DNA of 64,000 nucleotides from DAISJI01 sp964559835 (GTDB lineage Bacteria; Acidobacteriota; Terriglobia; Terriglobales; Acidobacteriaceae), in assembly GCA_964559835.1 (NCBI GenBank), contig CAZLJE010000005.1, forward strand, positions 141,733 to 205,732, given 5' to 3'. The notes under the pieces are model-generated. The model did no database searches, was not told the origin of the DNA, and saw only the letters and a list, made by a program, of their open reading frames with translations. Positions 24,310 to 35,224 of the stretch are shown here, in pieces. The translations under genes and the position numbers were made by a program. Position 1 is the first letter of the stretch. Each line of letters starts with the position of its first letter.

Positions 24310-26772
24310 ATGGATTCGTTCCTGCACGACCTTCGCTACGCCCTGCGCATGCTCGTGAAGTCGCCCAGCTTCACGGCGGTTGCGGTGATCACGCTCGCTC
24401 TCGGCATCGGTGCGAACACTGCAGTATTCAGCATCGTCAATGCGGTCCTGCTCCGGCCACTCCCGTACCGCGACCCGCAGCAACTGGTGAAGATCTGGGG
24501 CCAGTTGGCCAACGAAGGTATCCCGCAGAACTGGATCTCAGAGCCCGAGTGGTGGGACATGCAGTCGGGCCTGCATTCCTTCTCATCGCTTGCCGCGTAC
24601 AATGCCGGCGGCGGCGCGAACCTGAGCCTGTCGGGGAGCGAGCCGTCGCGGATCACCCGGAACTCCGGTACCGCTTCGCTATTCCCGCTCCTTGGTATTA
24701 CTGCCCTGCACGGCCGCACCTTCTCGCCCGAGGAAGATACCCCCGCTAACCGTCACGCTGTCCTGCTGAGTTACAAGTGTTGGACGTCGAAGTTCGGCTC
24801 CGACCCGAACGTGGTCGGCCGCTCGGTGGAATTGGACCTGGAAAAGTACATCGTCGTCGGGGTTCTGCCGCAAGGCTTTGCCTTTGCCGGCGATGCCGAT
24901 ATCTGGACCCCGCTCGCACTCGACCGCTCCAAGCCTGACGACCGCGGTTCCCATTACCTGGAAGTCATCGGCCGCGTCGCGCCGGGCGTCTCCCTGGCGC
25001 AAGCCAATTTAGACCTTCGCGCCTTCGCCGCCGCCGAGGCCCGCCAGTTTCCGGACCAATACAAGCCCGACACCGGGTGGGGCATGTTTGCGCGCCCGCT
25101 ACGGGTCGAACTCGTCGGAGACATTCGCACAGCGACCCTCGTGGTCTTTGGTGCGGTCGGCTTTGTACTCCTGATTGCGTGCGCCAATGTCGCGAACCTT
25201 TTGCTGGCACGAGCTTCGGCGCGAACGCGCGAGATGGCGATGCGTGCCGCCCTCGGGGCCGGCCGCTGGCGCCTCATTCGCCAGCTGCTGACGGAGAGTG
25301 TCCTTGTCGGTTGCGTTGGGGGTGTGCTCGGAATCGCCATCGCGGTTTGGGGGACCAACCTGATGGGCCGTTTCGCCGCCGACGTTCTTCCAGAAGGCAC
25401 GAACGCGACGGTAGATTTGTTTGTCCTTTTTTTTGCCGCCGCCCTCTCCATCGGCACTGGAATTCTCTTCGGTCTCGTTCCAGCGCTCCAGACTTCCCGG
25501 CCGGGACTGTTCGATACCTTGAAAACCGCTCGCTCCTCGCCGGCTGCCGCGACGCATCGTACGCGCAGCGGGCTGGTGGTCGCCGAGATCTCTGTCGCCC
25601 TGGTTCTCCTGGTTGGCGCTGGACTGATGGTGCGCAGCCTTCAACGACTGATGCACGTCAACCCGGGATTCGAGGCCGAACGCGTCCTGACTGCGCGGGT
25701 CTATTTGCCGGAGGCGAAGTACAAGGAAGGGACGCCGCTCAGCTCGTTCTTCCGCGACTATGTCAATCGGCTTCGCAATCTTCCCGGTGTGAACGCAGCC
25801 GGCGCCATCAACCTTTTGCCGGTCACGAATTCTGGGGGGTCGGGTTCGACGTATCCTGAAAACACGCGGGTTCAGGGCCTGCCGGTCGCGAAATGGGCGA
25901 ACAAGCAGTACATCGAAGCCGATCGCCGCTTTACAACTCCCCAATACTTCGAGGCCATGAAGCTTCCGCTGTTGCGCGGCCGCTACTTCACCGATGCCGA
26001 CAACGAGAACGCCCCGCTGGTTGCGATCGTCGACGATACGTTCGCAAAACGCTTCTGGCCCGATGAAGACCCGATCGGCAAGCGCATAGCAACGGGCGCG
26101 GTGCCCGACTCCAAACCACCGGTTCCGCAGTGGCGCACTATCGTCGGTGTCGTCGGCCACGTGAAGAATGGCTCGCTGGACAAGAACGGGCGCGAGCAGA
26201 CCTACTTCCCGCAAAGCCAGGTCAGCTATATTCGCGGGATGAGCATCGTCGTTCGCACAACGGCGTTGCCGTCGACGATGGTGAACGACCTTCGCACGCA
26301 ACTGGCCGCCATGGATTCCTCGCTCCCGCTCTACCAGGTGCAGACGATGGAGGAGACGCTGGAGCGCTCCACCGCCCAGCGCCGCTTCAACATGGTCTTG
26401 CTGGTCGCGTTTGGATTGCTGGCGCTGACCTTGGCCGCGATCGGCACCTACGGCGTTCTGTCTTATTCCGTCGGGCAGCGCACACCAGAGATCGGCATCC
26501 GCATGGCACTGGGCGCAGGCACCACGCAGATCCTCAAGATGGTCGTCGGCGACGGAATGCGGCTCGCCGCCTTCGGTGTCGCGATCGGTTTTGCTGTCGC
26601 GCTAGTCGCCACGCGCTTTATGTCGACAATGCTCTTCGGCGTTGGCGCGATCGATCCGCTGTCGTTCGCGATCGCCGCGGTGGTGCTGGTCGCAATGGCG
26701 CTGCTGGCGGCCTATGCGCCCGCGCGACGTGCGACCCGCGTCGACCCCATCATCGCGCTACGAAACGAATAG
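24310..26772 (+). CDS. ADOP/MacB-like ABC transporter permease
   Basis: An 820-residue inner-membrane permease of the FtsX/MacB superfamily, in the acidobacterial duplicated orphan permease layout: two FtsX modules, each with a periplasmic MacB-PCD domain. Hallmarks: MDSFLHDLRYALRMLVKSPSFTAVAVITLALGIGANTAVFSIVNAVLLRPLPY at the N-terminus; LVVFGAVGFVLLIACANVANLLLARA and AMRAALGAGRWRLIRQLLTESVLVG mid-protein; GIRMALGAGTTQILKMVVGDGMRLA at the end. The ATG at 24310 matches the family start; a longer open frame to 24223 is not conserved. No ATPase gene is adjacent, as usual for this group. Cargo unknown. Confidence 0.93.
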   Translation: MDSFLHDLRYALRMLVKSPSFTAVAVITLALGIGANTAVFSIVNAVLLRPLPYRDPQQLVKIWGQLANEGIPQNWISEPEWWDMQSGLHSFSSLAAYNAGGGANLSLSGSEPSRITRNSGTASLFPLLGITALHGRTFSPEEDTPANRHAVLLSYKCWTSKFGSDPNVVGRSVELDLEKYIVVGVLPQGFAFAGDADIWTPLALDRSKPDDRGSHYLEVIGRVAPGVSLAQANLDLRAFAAAEARQFPDQYKPDTGWGMFARPLRVELVGDIRTATLVVFGAVGFVLLIACANVANLLLARASARTREMAMRAALGAGRWRLIRQLLTESVLVGCVGGVLGIAIAVWGTNLMGRFAADVLPEGTNATVDLFVLFFAAALSIGTGILFGLVPALQTSRPGLFDTLKTARSSPAAATHRTRSGLVVAEISVALVLLVGAGLMVRSLQRLMHVNPGFEAERVLTARVYLPEAKYKEGTPLSSFFRDYVNRLRNLPGVNAAGAINLLPVTNSGGSGSTYPENTRVQGLPVAKWANKQYIEADRRFTTPQYFEAMKLPLLRGRYFTDADNENAPLVAIVDDTFAKRFWPDEDPIGKRIATGAVPDSKPPVPQWRTIVGVVGHVKNGSLDKNGREQTYFPQSQVSYIRGMSIVVRTTALPSTMVNDLRTQLAAMDSSLPLYQVQTMEETLERSTAQRRFNMVLLVAFGLLALTLAAIGTYGVLSYSVGQRTPEIGIRMALGAGTTQILKMVVGDGMRLAAFGVAIGFAVALVATRFMSTMLFGVGAIDPLSFAIAAVVLVAMALLAAYAPARRATRVDPIIALRNE

Positions 26773-26988
26773 CTGGTAGCGCCTGCTTTTCATGCGATCG
26801 CGGACTCGCTGCGGAACCCGCCCATGTTCTCGGTCAGGAATGCATCTTCGCAAAAGGTTTGTTGCACAGTTGTTACATCCGCGTCCTCCGACGTAAAATG
26901 CGCAGCCTGATTCCATTCGATCCCAGCTTCGCGTTGTAGGCTGGCCGCCCTCGGCCGGCTGCCTAACGCGGAGCTTAACGAGGTCCTG

Positions 26989-29115
<2,127 letters not shown>

Positions 29116-29116
29116 C

Positions 29117-29133
29117 GCAGGCGTCTCGCCTGC
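29117..29133. repeat. Small hairpin GCAGGCG/CGCCTGC
   Basis: A 7-bp perfect stem with a 3-nt loop, directly after the S9 peptidase stop. In style it resembles the GCCAGGC palindromes at 24209 and 47668. Confidence 0.45.
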
Positions 29134-29165
29134 CACGCAGGACCGATCAAGGACGATGCAGCTTT

Positions 29166-29199
29166 AACCCAACCCGGCACGCAAGTGCCGGGTTGGGTT
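29166..29199. terminator. 15-bp perfect hairpin
   Basis: AACCCAACCCGGCAC pairs without mismatch to GTGCCGGGTTGGGTT around a GCAA loop. It lies 50 bp after the S9 peptidase stop. There is no T-tract, so it is a terminator or another structured repeat. Confidence 0.6.
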
Positions 29200-29276
29200 T
29201 GGTACCGAACTTATGACTCCGGAGGGACGGCACCAGTTGCCAATTCCCTCCGCGCGCCCTACATTGTTCGCGTTCT

Positions 29277-29900
29277 ATGCGTACGATCAAACTCTCCGCC
29301 TTCTGCGGCGTCAGTGTCGACGGCTTCCTCGCCCGCCCGGACCACACCGTCGATTTCCTCGACACTCCCGAGCAGGAGCCACATGGGTACGATGAGTTCT
29401 ACGGCAGCGTCGACATCGTCGTCATTGGCCGCAACACCTACAACTTCGTCGTCTCCTACGGCCAATGGCTCTACGGCAAGAAACCCGTCGTCGTGCTCAG
29501 CAGCCGTCCGATCGACTTCTCGTGGATCAAGAATGGTGTCGTCGACCAGATGTCGGGCGAACCAGCCGATATCGTCGCGCAACTGGAAGCGCGCGGCTTC
29601 CGGCACGCCTACATCGACGGAGGCGTCACCATCCAGCGCTTTCTCGCCGCCGGACTGCTCGACCGGATGATCATCTCGCGTGTGCCGGTGCTGATCGGAA
29701 CAGGCATGCCGCTGTTCGGCCCCGTGCCGCACGACGTCCATCTAAGGCACGTCGCCTCGCGGACCTTCCGTGGCGGTCTCGTGCAGGATGAGTACGAACT
29801 CGCCTCCGCACCCGCGAAAAGACCAAACGAAGAAAAAAGACAACGGAGTCGCGGAGCGACCATACTTCATAGCCAGGGACGTAAGTCCCGGGACATGTAA
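29277..29900 (+). CDS. Dihydrofolate reductase-fold (RibD C-terminal) family protein
   Basis: A 207-residue NADPH-dependent reductase of the RibD-C/DHFR-like group. Motifs: SAFCGVSVDGFLARPDHTVDFLD, VVIGRNTYNFV, KKPVVVLSSRP, AYIDGGVTIQRFLAAGLLDRMIISRVPVLIGTGMPLFG and the final VQDEYEL. The true substrate is unknown; annotation as 'dihydrofolate reductase' is usually loose. The last 25 or so residues (RPNEEKRQRSRGATILHSQGRKSRDM) run through intergenic-type repeat DNA, so the original gene probably ended near 29820. Confidence 0.85.
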   Translation: MRTIKLSAFCGVSVDGFLARPDHTVDFLDTPEQEPHGYDEFYGSVDIVVIGRNTYNFVVSYGQWLYGKKPVVVLSSRPIDFSWIKNGVVDQMSGEPADIVAQLEARGFRHAYIDGGVTIQRFLAAGLLDRMIISRVPVLIGTGMPLFGPVPHDVHLRHVASRTFRGGLVQDEYELASAPAKRPNEEKRQRSRGATILHSQGRKSRDM

Positions 29901-29935
29901 CACAGACTTCTTGAGTCCCGCAGGGACGGCACAAC
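29865..29935. repeat. GGGACGTAAGTCCC / GTCCCGCAGGGACGGCAC dispersed-type words
   Basis: GGGAC-GTAA-GTCCC palindrome near 29878, then GTCCCGCAGGGAC palindrome plus GGCAC near 29914. The same GGAGGGACGGCAC string recurs at 29220, so the DHFR-like gene is bracketed by related words. Confidence 0.55.
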
Positions 29936-31357
29936 TTAGAACTCCTTTTCCAACGCCATCTGCGCCGCGAAGAATCCGCACATGCCGTGCACGCCACCGC
30001 CGGGCGGTGTTGCCGCGGAACATAGGTACAGACCCTTGACCGGAGTGCCGTACAACCGCCGTGTCGGCCGCGCGACCATCTGCCGTAAATCCGGAACGCC
30101 GCCATTGATGTCCCCGCCGACTATGTTCGGATTGTGCGCCTCCAGTTGCGCGGGCGACATCGTATGTCGTCCAAGGATCAGCTTTCGGAACCCGGGCGCG
30201 AACCGCTCCACCTGCGCCTCGATCCGCTCAGTCATGTCCACGCTCGAGCGGCTTGGAACGTGGCAGTATCCCCATGCTGTGTGACAGCCCGCGGGTGCGC
30301 GCGTCGGATCGAATAGCGACTGCTGCGCGAAGATGACGAGCGGCTTTTCTGCTGCGCGTCCTTCCCATGCGTCTCGTTCTCCCTTCGCGATCTCTTCCAT
30401 AGTTCCAGCCAGGTGCAGCGTTCCCGCCCGCAGGCACTGCGGGTTTCGCCACGATACCGGACCGCTCAGCGCCCAATCGACTTTGAAGACCCCCATGCCG
30501 TATCGGTATCGCTCCAGTCGCCGGCGAAAGCCCGGCGGCAGTTTGTCGCCCGCGATCTTCAGCAACTGCTGCGGCGTGACATCGCACAGCACTGCCTTGG
30601 CTGGCGGCAAGTCGTCGAGCGATTCGACGCGCACGCCAGTCACGATCTCTCCACCACGCGAGCGGAGATAGGAGGCGAGCGCGTCCGCAAGCCGTTGTGC
30701 TCCGCCCTTTGCAACCGGCCAGCCGACGGCATGTCCCAACGCATTCAGCACGATCCCAAACGCTGCCGTTAGATTATGGTCCAGCGGCATCATGATGTGC
30801 CCCGCGCATCCGGCGAACAGTGCCTTCGCCGCCTCGCCCTGAAAGCGGCTCTGCCCCAGCGACCACGCCGAGCGCAACCCTTGCAGTCCGAACCTCGCCA
30901 GGTCCAGCGGATGCTTCGGCCAGCGCAGCGGCGCCAGCAGATCGCCCGCGACATCGTCCCACTTCTGCGCCAGCGGTCCGACTACCTCGCGCCACGCCGG
31001 ACCATCATGCCCAAGCGCCGCGGCCGTCTGGTCGACGCCGCGCTCGAGGACCGCCACGCTGCCATCGTCCAGCGGGTGCGCCAGCGGGGCATCCGGCTGG
31101 ATCCACTCCAGCCCATGCTCCGCTAACGGCAGCGTTCGGAAGAACGGCGAACCGATGCCAAGCGGGAACACTCCGGCGCAGACGTCGTGCGTGAACCCCG
31201 GCAGCGTCAACTGCTCCGAGCGGGTGCCGCCGCCCACCTGGTGCGCGGCTTCGATCACCGTTACCTTGCAGCCGGCCTGCACCAGCACGATGGCCGCCGC
31301 CAGGCCGTTCGGCCCGGCTCCGATGACGATCGCGTCGCTTTCCGGAATGTTAAGCAA
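29936..31357 (-). CDS. FAD-dependent phytoene-dehydrogenase-like oxidoreductase
   Basis: A 473-residue flavoprotein. N-terminal Rossmann DAIVIGAGPNGLAAAIVLVQAGCKVTVIEAA (about 8-38) followed by GGGTRSEQLTLPGF. The C-terminal FAD-binding region has LYLCSAATPPGGGVHGMCGFFAAQMAL. It belongs to the NAD(P)/FAD-dependent oxidoreductase family that includes phytoene desaturases and PYROXD2; no carotenoid genes are adjacent, so the substrate is open. The start is TTG at 31357, supported by AAGGA 8 nt upstream on the minus strand. Confidence 0.88.
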   Translation of the reverse strand: MLNIPESDAIVIGAGPNGLAAAIVLVQAGCKVTVIEAAHQVGGGTRSEQLTLPGFTHDVCAGVFPLGIGSPFFRTLPLAEHGLEWIQPDAPLAHPLDDGSVAVLERGVDQTAAALGHDGPAWREVVGPLAQKWDDVAGDLLAPLRWPKHPLDLARFGLQGLRSAWSLGQSRFQGEAAKALFAGCAGHIMMPLDHNLTAAFGIVLNALGHAVGWPVAKGGAQRLADALASYLRSRGGEIVTGVRVESLDDLPPAKAVLCDVTPQQLLKIAGDKLPPGFRRRLERYRYGMGVFKVDWALSGPVSWRNPQCLRAGTLHLAGTMEEIAKGERDAWEGRAAEKPLVIFAQQSLFDPTRAPAGCHTAWGYCHVPSRSSVDMTERIEAQVERFAPGFRKLILGRHTMSPAQLEAHNPNIVGGDINGGVPDLRQMVARPTRRLYGTPVKGLYLCSAATPPGGGVHGMCGFFAAQMALEKEF

Positions 31358-31449
31358 TCGTTAAGTCCTTGCGCATTAGAGTCATGCGGCAGGTAACCGG
31401 ATGCGCGATGACCACGGGTTGGGCGAATCTTAGCGCTTACCGCAACATC

Positions 31450-31470
31450 TAATTAAATAACTGGTTAATT
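31450..31470. promoter_or_regulatory. Small AT-rich inverted repeat upstream of the BON gene
   Basis: AATTAA-N8-TTAATT lies 30 bp before the start at 31500, in an otherwise GC-rich context. It could be an operator or part of the promoter; this rests on position only. Confidence 0.3.
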
Positions 31471-31499
31471 CATTCATCAGGTCGGAGGTGATCTGAATT

Positions 31500-32258
31500 A
31501 TGAAACGCATGAACAAGTTTTCAACGGCGCTGCTGACTGCGGTCCTCGCCACGGGCCTGACGGCGTTTGCCGACACGCCCCGCGACGACTCCGCCATTCA
31601 GGCCAGCGTCGCACATCAGTTGCAGAAGAGGTCCGAGCTTCGCGGCGTGCAGGCGACGGTGAGCGCCGGCACGGTCACCCTGCAAGGCTCGGTCGACAGC
31701 TACAAGGCGAAGCTCCAGGCGGAGAAAGCGGCGCGCAAAGCGGACCATGTCGCCACCGTGCGCGACCTGGTCCAGGTCAACGCGCCCGAGGTCTCCGACG
31801 CCGAGCTTCAGGAGCGCGTCTCCAAGAAGCTCGCGTACGAGAACACTACGTTCACCAATGTCTTTGACGCCTACCTGGTCGGCGTGAAGGACGGTGTGGT
31901 GACCGTTGCCGGCGAAGCCTACAGCCCGTACGACAAGCAGGTCGCGCTCGACGACATCACCAACACGAAGGGCGTGCGCGACGTCATCGATCAGGTGAAG
32001 GTCGCGCCGGTGTCGCCGTTCGACGACCAGATCCGCGTGCGGTTGGTGCGTGCCATCTACGGCCGCGCCGTCGGGCCGACGTACGCGCTCGATCCGCAGG
32101 CGCCGATCCGGATCGTCGTCGACAACGGCCACGTCGGACTCTACGGCGTGGTCAACAGCGACGTCGACCGGACCATGGCGATGATGCGTGCGCGGCAGGT
32201 GTTCGGCGTCTTCGACGTCGAGAACCACCTGCAAACCGCCAAAGAGCTGGAGCGTTAA
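31500..32258 (+). CDS. Secreted BON-domain protein (OsmY-like)
   Basis: A 252-residue exported protein. Signal peptide about 1-24 (LATGLTAFAD). Two clear BON domains (about 30-90: IQASVAHQLQKRSELRGVQATVSAGTVTLQGSVDSY; about 98-165: LQERVSKKLAY...VKDGVVTVAGEAYS) and a third divergent one (about 172-250: IRIVVDNGHVGLYGVVNSDVDR). BON domains bind phospholipid membranes and protect against osmotic stress. A strong GGAGGTGA site precedes the ATG by 8 nt. Two hairpins follow. Confidence 0.9.
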   Translation: MKRMNKFSTALLTAVLATGLTAFADTPRDDSAIQASVAHQLQKRSELRGVQATVSAGTVTLQGSVDSYKAKLQAEKAARKADHVATVRDLVQVNAPEVSDAELQERVSKKLAYENTTFTNVFDAYLVGVKDGVVTVAGEAYSPYDKQVALDDITNTKGVRDVIDQVKVAPVSPFDDQIRVRLVRAIYGRAVGPTYALDPQAPIRIVVDNGHVGLYGVVNSDVDRTMAMMRARQVFGVFDVENHLQTAKELER

Positions 32259-32265
32259 CCGGATC

Positions 32266-32294
32266 CCACCCTGGCAAAAACGGCCAGGGTGGGC
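32266..32294 (+). terminator. Hairpin after the BON gene
   Basis: CCCACCCTGGC (32266-32276) pairs with GCCAGGGTGGG (32284-32294), an 11-bp stem with a 7-nt loop, 8 bp after the stop. Confidence 0.7.
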
Positions 32295-32356
32295 CACCCA
32301 GGATTCCGCATGGTGAACCAGCCTGCGGATCTCGGCCCCCAGGCCGAGGCAAGAGA

Positions 32357-32382
32357 GGGACGGCTACGGCCGTCCCTTTTTT
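32357..32382 (+). terminator. Rho-independent terminator
   Basis: GGGACGGC-TACG-GCCGTCCC followed by TTTTTT. Confidence 0.88.
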
Positions 32383-32801
32383 GTTGCGCGGCAAACTCCT
32401 AAACCGGCTCAAGGCGCATGGCACATGGCGCATGGGTTCAGCAATCGAACGCGAATCGCTCCGAATTACCAGTCGGTAAACCTACCGTGGGTATACCCCC
32501 TCCCCCCTCGTACCTAGCGTGTGGTGAGATAAGAGGCTGGAGGAGAAGAGTTTAAGTGCGCTCCAAGTAAGCCTAGGTAACCTGAGGATACTTGGGTAAC
32601 CCTGGGTAACCCAGAGACCCATCGAGCGGCGTCGAATTTTCAAAGAACAGTAACCAGTTGGTTATCGGGAGCCATGTGGGACACAACTCCCTCCGCTAAC
32701 GTGAGCGGTACGTCCATGGTTGCGCCGGAGAGGAGGAGAGTCAAGCGATTTGGTCACAGATGAGTGTGACGAGGTGCCGAAACGGGAAATCAAGCAACAG
32801 G
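32383..32801. other. Non-coding interval with GGTAACC direct repeats
   Basis: No gene was found. It holds words such as gcgcatggcacatggcgcatgg (32417-32437), a homopyrimidine stretch next to a GGTATACC palindrome (32490-32508), and three GGTAACC motifs at 32575-32615 (ctaggtaacc, tgggtaaccc twice) that can fold on each other. It may contain a small RNA, but no known family was recognised. Confidence 0.35.
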
Positions 32802-32954
32802 TCAGAGCGAACGCAAGATCTCGTACAGGATAGCTAGGATCACGGGGAAAACTAGAAACCAAAGCACCAAGTTGCGGACGATGTACTTGGCATCAGCAGA
32901 AACTTCTGTACGCGGATCAAACAACGGATTTGGGGAAGTTGAAGGGGTAGCCAT
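32802..32954 (-). CDS. Small single-span membrane protein (50 residues)
   Basis: ATG at 32954 to TGA at 32802. The product begins MATPSTSPNPLFDPRTEVSA and ends with one hydrophobic span of about 20 residues (NLVLWFLVFPVILAILYEIL) and RSL. The clean polar-head / membrane-tail layout and normal codon use support a real gene. A TAATAT -10-like hexamer lies 9 nt before the ATG on the minus strand (32964-32969). Function unknown; tail-anchored topology is inferred. Confidence 0.6.
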   Translation of the reverse strand: MATPSTSPNPLFDPRTEVSADAKYIVRNLVLWFLVFPVILAILYEILRSL

Positions 32955-33112
32955 AACGCGGCGATATTAGCGGAAATCGGCTGGATTAACAGTGACGTTT
33001 CCACATCTGGCAACAGCGGGCAGATGTGGGGCACCGGTCATCGCAGTTAACCGCAGCCGGTGCTGTATCATAACCGGCAACATTCAGCCGAAAATCACCA
33101 CCGGAGACGACA

Positions 33113-34465
33113 TTGATACGTCGCATTCTCGCCGTTCTTTTGATGTCTGCCGCTGCACTGGCCCAAACTGCCGCGTCCAAGAATGCCCCGAAACCGCCGC
33201 GCGTCACATACATCCGCGCCGGACGCCTGCTCGACATGGCCGGCGACAGCGCCAAACAGAACGTCGTCATCGTCGTGAAGGACGACCGCATTGAGCAGGT
33301 CGCGCCCGCAGCGCAAACGCAGATACCGGCAGGAGCAACGGTCGTCGACCTCAGCAACGCGACCGTGCTGCCCGGATTGATCGACTGTCACACGCACCTG
33401 ACGGGCCGCGCCGACCAGTACAACGAACTGCTCACCTTCAAATGGACGCCGTTCAAAGCGGGCATGTACGGCGAAGTGAACGCGCGCCGCACGCTGATGG
33501 CCGGTTTCACCACCGTGCGCGACGTTGGGTCCGCTCCGTTCGGCGCCGTTGACCTGCGCGACACGATCAACGAGGGCTTCATTCCCGGACCGCGCATCGT
33601 CGCCTCGGGGCCTGGCATTTCCATCACCGGCGGGCATGGCGACCTGAACAACTTCTCGCCGCTGGTGACTATGGAAAGCTATCCCGGCTCGCGCGAGGCC
33701 GGCATTGCCGACGGTCCCGAGCAGCTTCGCCACACCATCCGCTTGCAGGTGAAGTACGGCGTAGATGTCATCAAAGTCCTCGCAACAGGTGGTGTGCTTT
33801 CGAAGGGTGATAATCCGGGCGCGGCGCATTACACGCTCGAGGAATTAAAGACGGCGGCCGAGACAGCGCACATGCTAGGCCGCAAGATCGCCGCCCACGC
33901 GCACGGCACTGAGGGGATCAAGAATGTGATCCTCGCTGGGTTCGACTCGGTCGAGCACGCCTCGCTTGCCGACGAAGAGGACATGCGCCTCGCCAAGGAG
34001 CACGGCACGTATTTCGTGATGGACATCTACAACGACGATTACCTGCTCGGCAAAGCCATCGAGTTCGGGCTGCCGCAAGAAAACGTCGATAAAGAAAAGA
34101 TGGTCGGCCGCCAGCAGCGCGAGAATTTCCGCAAGGCCGTGCAGATGGGAGTGAAGATGGCGTTCGGCACCGATGCGGGCGTTTACCCGCACGGTGACAA
34201 CGCCAAGCAGTTCGCGAAAATGGTCGAGTGGGGCATGACGCCGATGCAGGCCATCCGCGCCGCGACCGTGAGCGCCGCCGATCTCATCGGCCGCAGCAAG
34301 GACGTCGGCTCGATCGAACCTGGCAAATACGCCGACCTCATCGCCGTGACCTCCGACCCGCTTCAGGACGTGAAAGTGCTGGAGAACGTCGGGTTCGTCA
34401 TGAAGGGCGGAACGATCTATAAGGACAGTGTCACCGGCAAGCACCTGGCAGCCCCGGGAGATTAG
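33113..34465 (+). CDS. Secreted metal-dependent amidohydrolase (imidazolonepropionase-like)
   Basis: Exported amidohydrolase-superfamily enzyme of 450 residues. Signal peptide about 1-17 (LMSAAALAQ). Metal-site motifs: PGLIDCHTHL (His pair, about 88-97), VIKVLATGG (carboxylated Lys), AAHAHG, SVEHAS and FGTDAGVYPHGDN (Asp). It resembles the Xaa-Pro dipeptidase/imidazolonepropionase-like group, which acts on N-acylated or cyclic peptides; the substrate is uncertain. The TTG start at 33113 gives the signal peptide and has GGAGA upstream. The downstream SDR follows in the same frame after the TAG. Confidence 0.9.
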   Translation: MIRRILAVLLMSAAALAQTAASKNAPKPPRVTYIRAGRLLDMAGDSAKQNVVIVVKDDRIEQVAPAAQTQIPAGATVVDLSNATVLPGLIDCHTHLTGRADQYNELLTFKWTPFKAGMYGEVNARRTLMAGFTTVRDVGSAPFGAVDLRDTINEGFIPGPRIVASGPGISITGGHGDLNNFSPLVTMESYPGSREAGIADGPEQLRHTIRLQVKYGVDVIKVLATGGVLSKGDNPGAAHYTLEELKTAAETAHMLGRKIAAHAHGTEGIKNVILAGFDSVEHASLADEEDMRLAKEHGTYFVMDIYNDDYLLGKAIEFGLPQENVDKEKMVGRQQRENFRKAVQMGVKMAFGTDAGVYPHGDNAKQFAKMVEWGMTPMQAIRAATVSAADLIGRSKDVGSIEPGKYADLIAVTSDPLQDVKVLENVGFVMKGGTIYKDSVTGKHLAAPGD

Positions 34466-34477
34466 TCGGAGGAGAAC

Positions 34478-35224
34478 ATCGGCAAGATACTCCTCATTAC
34501 CGGCGCCAGCCGTGGCATTGGAGCGGCGACGGCGCGACGGGCCGCGCAGCGCGGCTATTCCGTGTGCGTGAATTACCGCTCGAACCGCGACGCCGCCGAG
34601 GCAGTCGTGCAGGACATCGTGGCAGACGGGGGCAGGGCCATCGCGGTTGCTGCCGACGTTGCGGTCGAACGGGACGTCGTGCGCCTGTTTGAGACCTGCG
34701 CCCGGGAACTCGGGATATTGACTGCCCTGGTCAACAACGCCGGCATGCTGGAGACGCAGACGCGGCTCGAAAATATAGACGCCGCACGGTTGCAACGCGT
34801 CTTCGCTACGAACGTGATCGGCTTTTTCCTGTGCGCGCGTGAGGCGGTGCGACGGATGTCGACCCGGCACGGTGGAGGGGGCGGCGCCATCGTGAACGTC
34901 TCATCGGGCGCGGCGCGCCTTGGTTCGCCAGGCGAATACGTCGATTACGCCGCATCCAAAGGGGCAATCGACACGATGACCATCGGCCTGGCGCGCGAAG
35001 TCGCGGAGGAGAAGATCCGCGTCAATGCTGTCCGCCCGGGATTCATCTACACCGAGATGCATGCCAGCGGCGGAGAGCCGAACCGGGTGGAGCGGGTGAA
35101 AGAAATGGTTCCGATGAAACGGGGAGGGCACGTCGATGAGGTGGCGGCAGCGATCCTGTGGCTGCTGTCGGACGAGGCGTCTTACACGACCGGCGCGTTT
35201 CTCGACGTAACCGGAGGGCGGTAG
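34478..35224 (+). CDS. Short-chain dehydrogenase/reductase with a probable ATC start
   Basis: A 248-residue NAD(P)-dependent SDR. The cofactor motif ITGASRGIGAA lies at about residues 5-17, NNAG at about 85, catalytic Ser in VNVSSGAA, YVDYAASKGA (Tyr-xxx-Lys), and AVRPGFIYTEM. The first canonical start codon in frame is GTG at 34562, which would remove the whole dinucleotide-binding motif. A strong GGAGG lies 5 nt before ATC at 34478, where homology begins. The frame continues from the amidohydrolase TAG (34463-34465) with no other stop. I conclude ATC initiation, or stop read-through, or a mutated ATG. Confidence 0.8.
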   Translation: MGKILLITGASRGIGAATARRAAQRGYSVCVNYRSNRDAAEAVVQDIVADGGRAIAVAADVAVERDVVRLFETCARELGILTALVNNAGMLETQTRLENIDAARLQRVFATNVIGFFLCAREAVRRMSTRHGGGGGAIVNVSSGAARLGSPGEYVDYAASKGAIDTMTIGLAREVAEEKIRVNAVRPGFIYTEMHASGGEPNRVERVKEMVPMKRGGHVDEVAAAILWLLSDEASYTTGAFLDVTGGR

